A stretch of 18,962 nt of DNA, from assembly GCF_024708915.1 (NCBI RefSeq), contig NZ_JANJXQ010000083.1:1-18962 (forward strand), read 5' to 3'. Numbering within the stretch: position 1 is the first letter of the stretch; every line of letters starts with the position of its first letter. The translations under genes were made by a program, and so were the position numbers. The stretch comes from Thiobacillus sp. (GTDB taxonomy: Bacteria; Pseudomonadota; Gammaproteobacteria; Burkholderiales; Thiobacillaceae). A model generated the notes under the pieces. It made no database searches. It was not told where the DNA came from and worked only from the letters and a program-made list of their open reading frames with translations. Of the stretch, positions 14,346 to 18,962 are shown piece by piece.

Positions 14346-15245
14346 ATGAAATCCCTGATCCGATATCTGATCCTGCTGGCAGCGATGCCCGGCCTGGCGC
14401 ACGCCGCCCTCAAGGTGTTCGCCTGCGAGCCCGAATGGGCGGCCCTGGCCAAGGAAATCGGCGGCGCCGACGTCAGCGTGTTCGCCGCCACCACGGCTTT
14501 GCAGGACCCGCACCGCATCGAGGCGCGCCCCAGCCTGATCGCGCAGATGCGGCGCGCCGGGCTGGTCGTGTGCACCGGCGCCGAGCTGGAAATCGGCTGG
14601 CTGCCGGTGCTGCTGCGCGAAGCGGGCAACGCCGATGTGCAGCCCGGGCGTCCCGGCTACTTCGAAGCCGCGCGAACCGTGCCTCTGCTGGACAAACCGG
14701 CGCGGCTGGATCGTGCCGAAGGCGATGTGCACGCCCAGGGCAATCCGCACATCCACACCGATCCCCGCAACATCCTGCGCGTGAGCGAGGCGCTGGCAGT
14801 GCGGCTGGCCGAGGTCGACCCGGCGAACGCCGCCGCGTACCGCGCGCGCGCGCAGGCGTTCGCCGCGCGCTGGAACGCGGCTATGGCGCGCTGGCAAACA
14901 CGGGCCGCGCCGCTCAGGGACATGCCCGTGGCAGTGCAGCACCCATCGTTTCGCTATTTGCTGAACTGGCTGGGAATGCGCACGGTCGCCACGCTCGAAC
15001 CCAAACCCGGCGTCGAGCCTTCGGTCGGTTATCTGGCGCAGGTGGCCGCGCAGTTGCAGGCGACGCCCGCCAAAGCCGTGCTGCGGGCGGCCTACCAGAG
15101 TCCGCGCCCGGCCGACTGGCTGGCACGACGCGCCGGGATTCCCGCGCTGGCGCTGCCCTACACCGTGGGTGGCAGCGAGCGGGCAAGCGATCTGTTCGGC
15201 CTGTTCGACGACACACTGGATCAACTGCTGAAAGCTGCACCATGA
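14346..15245 (+). CDS. znuA: Zinc/manganese-type ABC transporter substrate-binding protein (ZnuA/TroA-like)
   Basis: A 299-residue periplasmic cluster A-I metal-binding protein. The signal peptide is about residues 1-20 (AHA cut site). The four ligands expected for TroA/ZnuA folds are present: H56 in DPHRIEARPS, H135 in GNPHIHTDP, H199 in QHPSFRYLL and D282 in ERASDLFG. The long His-rich loop of some ZnuA proteins is absent; only H135 and H137 lie near each other. GAGG 9 bases upstream supports the ATG, which starts 11 bases after the barrel gene. The stop overlaps the permease start (ATGA). Zinc over manganese is inferred from the Zur-type neighbours. Confidence 0.9.
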   Translation: MKSLIRYLILLAAMPGLAHAALKVFACEPEWAALAKEIGGADVSVFAATTALQDPHRIEARPSLIAQMRRAGLVVCTGAELEIGWLPVLLREAGNADVQPGRPGYFEAARTVPLLDKPARLDRAEGDVHAQGNPHIHTDPRNILRVSEALAVRLAEVDPANAAAYRARAQAFAARWNAAMARWQTRAAPLRDMPVAVQHPSFRYLLNWLGMRTVATLEPKPGVEPSVGYLAQVAAQLQATPAKAVLRAAYQSPRPADWLARRAGIPALALPYTVGGSERASDLFGLFDDTLDQLLKAAP

Positions 15246-16027
15246 ATTCCGCGATGAATCTCGCCGCGCTCGACCCCGGCCTGCTGGGCTGGCCGCTGCT
15301 CGCCGGCTTGCTGGTGCTGGCCACCCATGTGCCGCTGGGACGGCGGGTGCTGGCGCGCGGGATTATTTTTCTCGACCTGGCGATTGCGCAGATCGCGGTG
15401 CTCGGAGTGATCGCGGCCCACGCGTTCGATCTGGCGCCGGATGGCTGGCCCACCCAGCTTGCCGCCGCCGCAGCAGCGCTGGCGGGCGCAGCGCTGCTGG
15501 CAGGCTGCGAGCGCCGCTGGCCGGCCATTCAGGAAGCACTGATCGGCTCGGCTTTCGTGGTGGCAGCCAGTCTCGGCGTACTCCTGCTGACAGGCGATCC
15601 GCACGGCGGCGAGCACCTGTCCGAATTGCTCAGCGGGCAGATCCTGTGGGTGACCCCGGGGCAGGCTACGCAGATCGGCGTCCTGTACGCCGCCCTGCTG
15701 GCGCTGTGGGCATGGCGCGGCGCCGGCCTGGGGACGTTCGGGTTTTATCTGGTCTTCGCCCTCGCCATCACCGCCTCGGTGCAGCTGGTGGGCGTGTATC
15801 TGGTATTTGCCAGCCTGATTCTGCCTGCGCTGGCGGTACGCAGCTGGCCGCCCCGCGCGGGACTGCTCGCCGGCTGGGCGCTGGGCGCGCTGGCGTATGC
15901 GGCGGGGCTGGCCGCTTCGGCGTTGTTCGACTGGCCCGCCGGCCCGGCGATCGTCGTCGCGCTTGCAGTCGCCGCCCTGCTCGCCGGGAGCCTGCTGCGG
16001 GTTGCTGCACGCGGGCGACAGCGCTAG
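15242..16027 (+). CDS. znuB: Metal ABC transporter permease (ABC-3 family, ZnuB-like)
   Basis: A 261-residue inner-membrane permease with about seven to eight hydrophobic segments. Family features include PLGRRVLARGIIFLDLAIAQ near residues 31-50, the loop GGEHLSELLSGQILWV near 120-136 and the late segment GVYLVFASLILPAL near 181-194. It should form the channel for the metal delivered by the preceding binding protein, to which it is translationally coupled by a 4-base overlap. A ZnuC-type ATPase normally completes the complex, but none is encoded before, between or directly after these genes in the window. The next gene is unrelated (STAS) and has its own candidate promoter. Confidence 0.9.
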   Translation: MNSAMNLAALDPGLLGWPLLAGLLVLATHVPLGRRVLARGIIFLDLAIAQIAVLGVIAAHAFDLAPDGWPTQLAAAAAALAGAALLAGCERRWPAIQEALIGSAFVVAASLGVLLLTGDPHGGEHLSELLSGQILWVTPGQATQIGVLYAALLALWAWRGAGLGTFGFYLVFALAITASVQLVGVYLVFASLILPALAVRSWPPRAGLLAGWALGALAYAAGLAASALFDWPAGPAIVVALAVAALLAGSLLRVAARGRQR

Positions 16028-16030
16028 TAT
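16002..16030 (+). promoter_or_regulatory. Possible promoter of the STAS gene
   Basis: TTGCTG (16002-16007) and TAGTAT (16025-16030) are separated by 17 bases, overlapping the end of znuB. Predicted transcription starts near 16037, 30 bases before the GTG start. Each box is only a partial consensus match, so this is moderate evidence that the STAS gene is not part of the zinc operon. Confidence 0.35.
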
Positions 16031-16066
16031 CCAACACTGATTCCCTCATCCAAGCACGCATATTCC

Positions 16067-17179
16067 GTGGCTCTCCCGTTTTTCAAAAAAGGCAAGGACA
16101 AGGCCCCCGCCGCCGCGCACAAGCCGGCAGCCGTGCGGGAAGCCGAGTCGCCCCCCACCGAGACTCTGCTGACCATGGACATGGGGGCGGGCGGCATCGT
16201 GGTGGAAGAAACCAGCGGAGCACCCCAGTCGCCGGTGGACGAAGTCGCCATCCTCTATGCCAGCGGCCAGGTCGAGATGGCCGAGCGTTTGCTGCAGGGC
16301 ATCCTGACCGCGGGCGACCGGCGCGCCTGGCACATGCTGTTCGACCTGTACGCCATCCAGGGCCGCGAGAAGGAATTCGACCAACTGGCGCTGGATTACG
16401 CGATGCGCTTCGAAACCTCGCCGCCGGTCTGGCAGAAAATGAACGGCAACGGCGCGGCCGCTCCCCAACAAGCCCAGACCGCCAGCCTGGAGTTGCCCGG
16501 CCTGCTCGACAAGACCGCTGCGGCCACGCTGCGTGACGGCATTGCCGCCACCGCCAAAAATACTGCGGTACGGATCGATTTTTCAGGCATCGCAATGGTC
16601 GACGAATCGGGAGCGGACGAATGCGCGCGGATTCTGAGCGCGGCGCGCAAGGCCAGGCGCAAGCTGCAGGTCAGCGGCGTCGACCGCCTGATCGCGCTGC
16701 TGCAGGACCTCAACCGCGCTACCCACAGCCGCGCGGTGCACTGGCTGCTGCTGCTGGAACTGTACCAAACGCTCGGGCAGCAGGAAAAATTCGAGGATCT
16801 GGCGGTCGACTACGCCGTGCGCTTTGAAGTGTCCCCCCCCTCCTGGAGCGAGGTGCAAGCCGCGGAAGTGGTGCCGGGCAAGCCTGTCGAGCCGCTGGAC
16901 AATGCCCTGCAGCTGGCTGGCGAGATCACCCCCGCCAACGACAGCGCCTTGCAGCAACTCGGCAGCTACGCCGCCACCCACAGCGAAGTGCTGGTCGATC
17001 TGGCGCAGGTCACCCGCGTCGATTACGGCAGCGTCAGCCAGTTCATCGGCGTGCTGATGCAGTGCCTGGGCAGCGGCAAGAGCATCACCCTGCGCGGGCA
17101 CAACGCGCTCATCCACGAACTGTTTCGCGTCATGGGCATCGACCAGCTGGCGCAACTCATCCCGCATCACCCGGACTGA
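16067..17179 (+). CDS. Tandem STAS-domain protein with a duplicated helical module
   Basis: A 370-residue cytoplasmic protein beginning [12 protein letters not shown], followed by a disordered Pro/Ala-rich linker. Residues 58-122 form a TPR/FimV-like helical module. Residues 135-215 form a first STAS domain ([16 protein letters not shown]), 220-262 a second copy of the module, and 275-365 a second STAS domain ([19 protein letters not shown]). The 35-residue segments 88-122 and 226-260 both begin and end with Trp and share 18 identical positions by my count, including [20 protein letters not shown] and SPP. STAS domains often act as regulated protein-binding switches; the partner is unknown. 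The start is GTG with no clear ribosome-binding site. An ATG at 16175 would delete the conserved-looking N-terminus, so I prefer 16067. Confidence 0.82.
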   Translation: MALPFFKKGKDKAPAAAHKPAAVREAESPPTETLLTMDMGAGGIVVEETSGAPQSPVDEVAILYASGQVEMAERLLQGILTAGDRRAWHMLFDLYAIQGREKEFDQLALDYAMRFETSPPVWQKMNGNGAAAPQQAQTASLELPGLLDKTAAATLRDGIAATAKNTAVRIDFSGIAMVDESGADECARILSAARKARRKLQVSGVDRLIALLQDLNRATHSRAVHWLLLLELYQTLGQQEKFEDLAVDYAVRFEVSPPSWSEVQAAEVVPGKPVEPLDNALQLAGEITPANDSALQQLGSYAATHSEVLVDLAQVTRVDYGSVSQFIGVLMQCLGSGKSITLRGHNALIHELFRVMGIDQLAQLIPHHPD

Positions 17180-17285
17180 CTCCGGCCCGCCCGGGCGGCT
17201 TCGACCAGCAGCTGCAGCTGCCGGCGCCCCTGCTGGCCATCGGCATTCCCGCCGGGCCGCCATCTGTCTCGGCCTGAGCGTCATT

Positions 17286-17291
17286 TATAAT
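17286..17291 (+). promoter_or_regulatory. Perfect -10 box (TATAAT) just before hslV
   Basis: TATAAT ends six bases before the hslV ATG at 17298, so transcription would begin at or next to the A of the start codon. No convincing -35 lies 16-18 bases upstream and no Shine-Dalgarno sequence is present. CGTCATTTA (17279-17287) resembles a sigma-32 -10 element, but a matching -35 is not evident. A short leaderless transcript is the simplest reading. Confidence 0.45.
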
Positions 17292-17297
17292 TCGGCC

Positions 17298-17831
17298 ATG
17301 GAACAATATCGTGGCACCACCATCCTCTCCGTCCGCCGTGGCAATGAAGTCGCCCTCGGCGGCGACGGCCAGGTCACGCTCGGCAATATCGTCATCAAGT
17401 CCACCGCGCGCAAAGTGCGCCGGCTGTACCAGGAAAAAGTCCTGGCCGGATTCGCCGGCGGCACCGCCGACGCCTTCACCCTGTTCGAGCGTTTCGAAGC
17501 CAAGCTCGACAAGCATTCGGGGCACCTGCTCAGGAGCGCGGTCGAGCTCGCCAAGGACTGGCGCACCGACCGCATGCTGCGACGGCTCGAAGCCATGCTG
17601 GCGGTGGCCGACCGCGAGTACTCGCTCATCATCACCGGCAACGGCGACGTGCTGGAACCCGAGCTCGGCATCGCCGCCATCGGCTCGGGCGGCGCCTTCG
17701 CCCAGTCCGCCGCGCGCGCACTGCTGGAAAACACCGACCTGCCCCCGCTTGAAATCGTCAAAAAGAGCCTCACCATAGCTGGCGACATCTGCATTTATTC
17801 GAACCAGAATCACGTGATCGAAACCCTGTGA
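17298..17831 (+). CDS. hslV: ATP-dependent protease subunit HslV
   Basis: A 177-residue N-terminal-threonine protease, the peptidase part of HslUV. The sequence [14 protein letters not shown] shows a six-residue propeptide before the catalytic threonine (T7), instead of the single Met removed in E. coli. Further family blocks are [74 protein letters not shown] and [14 protein letters not shown]. It forms a double hexamer that degrades proteins unfolded by HslU, encoded 63 bases downstream. Confidence 0.97.
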   Translation: MEQYRGTTILSVRRGNEVALGGDGQVTLGNIVIKSTARKVRRLYQEKVLAGFAGGTADAFTLFERFEAKLDKHSGHLLRSAVELAKDWRTDRMLRRLEAMLAVADREYSLIITGNGDVLEPELGIAAIGSGGAFAQSAARALLENTDLPPLEIVKKSLTIAGDICIYSNQNHVIETL

Positions 17832-17879
17832 GGCGTGAAGGGTGAGGGGTGAAGTGCCCCCACCTCACCCCTCACGCCT
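17831..17879. repeat. Extragenic 17-pair hairpin filling the hslV-hslU gap
   Basis: The arm at 17831-17847 (AGGCGTGAAGGGTGAGG) pairs with 17863-17879 (CCTCACCCCTCACGCCT) with a single A-C mismatch, leaving a 15-base loop. It starts on the last base of the hslV stop and ends 15 bases before the hslU ATG. No T-run follows. The GTGAGGGG-type composition resembles REP-like extragenic palindromes found in many copies in some proteobacteria. It may stabilise the hslV part of the message or tune the hslV:hslU ratio. Confidence 0.65.
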
Positions 17880-17894
17880 AACGCCAGACTCCCA

Positions 17895-18962
17895 ATGACC
17901 CCCAAAGAAATCGTCCACGAACTCGACAAGCACAGCGTCGGCCAGGCCGCCGCCAAGCGCGCAGTGGCGGTCGCGTTGCGCAACCGCTGGCGCCGCCAGC
18001 AGGTGAGCGAACCGCTGCGCCAGGAAATCACGCCGAAGAACATCCTGATGATCGGCCCGACCGGCGTCGGCAAGACCGAGATCGCGCGGCGCCTGGCGCG
18101 GCTCGCCAACGCGCCCTTCATCAAGATCGAAGCGACCAAGTTCACCGAGGTCGGCTACGTCGGCCGCGACGTCGACACCATCATCCGCGACCTGATGGAA
18201 ATCGCGGTCAAGCAGATGCGCGGACAGGCGGCCGGCAAAGTCCGTTTTCGCGCCGAGGAGGCTGCCGAGGAGCGCATCCTCGACGCGCTCTTGCCGCCGC
18301 CGCGCAGCGCCGGCTTCGGCGAGGCCGAGCCGCAGCGCGAGGAAGGCGCGGCGCGCCAGCGTTTCCGCAAGATGCTGCGCGAAGGTGCGCTCGACGACAA
18401 GGAAATCGAGATCGAACTGGCAGTGGTCAGCCCCAGCATGGAAATCTTCACCCCGCCGGGAATGGAAGACCTGTCGCAGCAATTGCAGGGCATGTTCCAG
18501 AACCTCGGGCAAAGCCGCCGGCAGAGCCGCAAGCTCAAGGTGCGCGAGGCCATGAAGCTGCTGGCCGAGGAAGAGGCCGGGCGCCTGATCAGCGACGATG
18601 AAACCAAGCAGCAGGCGCTGGAAGCGGTCGAGCAGAACGGCATCGTGTTCCTTGACGAGATCGACAAGATCGCCACCCGCAGCGACGCCCACGGCAGCGA
18701 CGTGTCGCGCCAGGGCGTCCAGCGCGACCTGTTGCCGCTGATCGAGGGCACCACCGTCTCGACCAAGTACGGCATGGTGAAGACCGATCACATCCTGTTC
18801 ATCGCCAGCGGCGCGTTCCACCTGTCCAAGCCGTCCGACCTCATCCCCGAACTGCAGGGGCGGCTGCCGATCCGGGTCGAACTGCAGGCGCTCTCGGTGG
18901 AAGACTTCGAGCGGATCCTGACTGCCACCGACGCCTGCCTGACGCGCCAGTACGAGGCCTTG
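17895..18962 (+). CDS. hslU: ATP-dependent protease ATPase subunit HslU (partial, 3' end outside window)
   Basis: The first 356 codons of HslU run to the window edge without a stop. The start [17 protein letters not shown] is typical. Walker A is GPTGVGKT at residues 54-61, Walker B is [10 protein letters not shown] with D254-E255, and a complete intermediate domain lies between about 110 and 240 ([13 protein letters not shown]). The sensor region [19 protein letters not shown] follows at about 304-322. HslU is an AAA+ hexamer that unfolds substrates into HslV. No clear ribosome-binding site precedes the ATG, and the hairpin in the gap lies 15 bases upstream. Confidence 0.97.
   Translation, partial: MTPKEIVHELDKHSVGQAAAKRAVAVALRNRWRRQQVSEPLRQEITPKNILMIGPTGVGKTEIARRLARLANAPFIKIEATKFTEVGYVGRDVDTIIRDLMEIAVKQMRGQAAGKVRFRAEEAAEERILDALLPPPRSAGFGEAEPQREEGAARQRFRKMLREGALDDKEIEIELAVVSPSMEIFTPPGMEDLSQQLQGMFQNLGQSRRQSRKLKVREAMKLLAEEEAGRLISDDETKQQALEAVEQNGIVFLDEIDKIATRSDAHGSDVSRQGVQRDLLPLIEGTTVSTKYGMVKTDHILFIASGAFHLSKPSDLIPELQGRLPIRVELQALSVEDFERILTATDACLTRQYEAL

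Noticed and set aside
17187..17236. Palindrome CCGCCCGGGCGG and a nearby CCAGCAG/CTGCTGG stem between the STAS gene and hslV, considered as a terminator
   Set aside because: The first has no loop without breaking the stem, the second has an 18-base loop, and neither is followed by a T-run; such GC-rich palindromes arise easily by chance here.

Overview
The window is GC-rich chromosomal DNA that looks betaproteobacterial. I infer the Nitrosomonadales/Thiobacillus neighbourhood from the dapF-DUF484-xerC order, a six-residue HslV propeptide, codon use and the overall gene set. No sequence search was possible, so the taxon is an inference. I see no insertion sequence, CRISPR array, phage gene, rRNA or tRNA, and no gene-free stretch longer than about 130 bases.

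Left end (1-1714, + strand): the last 46 codons of dapF, a DUF484 protein and the tyrosine recombinase gene xerC form an operon-like run. A separate + strand gene (1804-4602) encodes a 932-residue membrane c-di-GMP protein with a periplasmic sensor, HAMP, two PAS, GGDEF and EAL domains.

Minus-strand operon (10135 down to 4607): an RND periplasmic adaptor lipoprotein, an inner-membrane RND pump, a small lipoprotein of unknown role and a class III-like polyphosphate kinase 2. Every junction is a 4-base stop/start overlap, so a polyphosphate:nucleotide kinase is translationally coupled to an efflux pump. It runs convergently into the c-di-GMP gene with only 4 bases between the stops.

Centre to right (10236-16027, + strand): a Zur-like Fur-family repressor, a DksA paralog lacking three of the four zinc-finger cysteines, a COG0523 GTPase/metallochaperone, a YidD homologue, a tiny exported His/Cys protein, an outer-membrane barrel, and a ZnuA-like binding protein with a ZnuB-like permease but no ZnuC ATPase. 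I read this as a zinc-starvation locus. It covers sensing, a zinc-sparing DksA, zinc delivery in the cytoplasm, and outer- and inner-membrane uptake. A 15-base dyad (10191-10205) lies between zur and the divergent RND operon, overlaps the predicted zur -35 element and is the best candidate operator.

Right end (16067-18962, + strand): a protein with two STAS domains and a duplicated helical module, then hslV and the first 356 codons of hslU (ATP-dependent protease). A 17-pair hairpin fills the hslV-hslU gap. The most interesting parts are the zinc locus, including the misplaced yidD, the unnamed small secreted protein and the missing ATPase, and the RND-lipoprotein-PPK2 operon.
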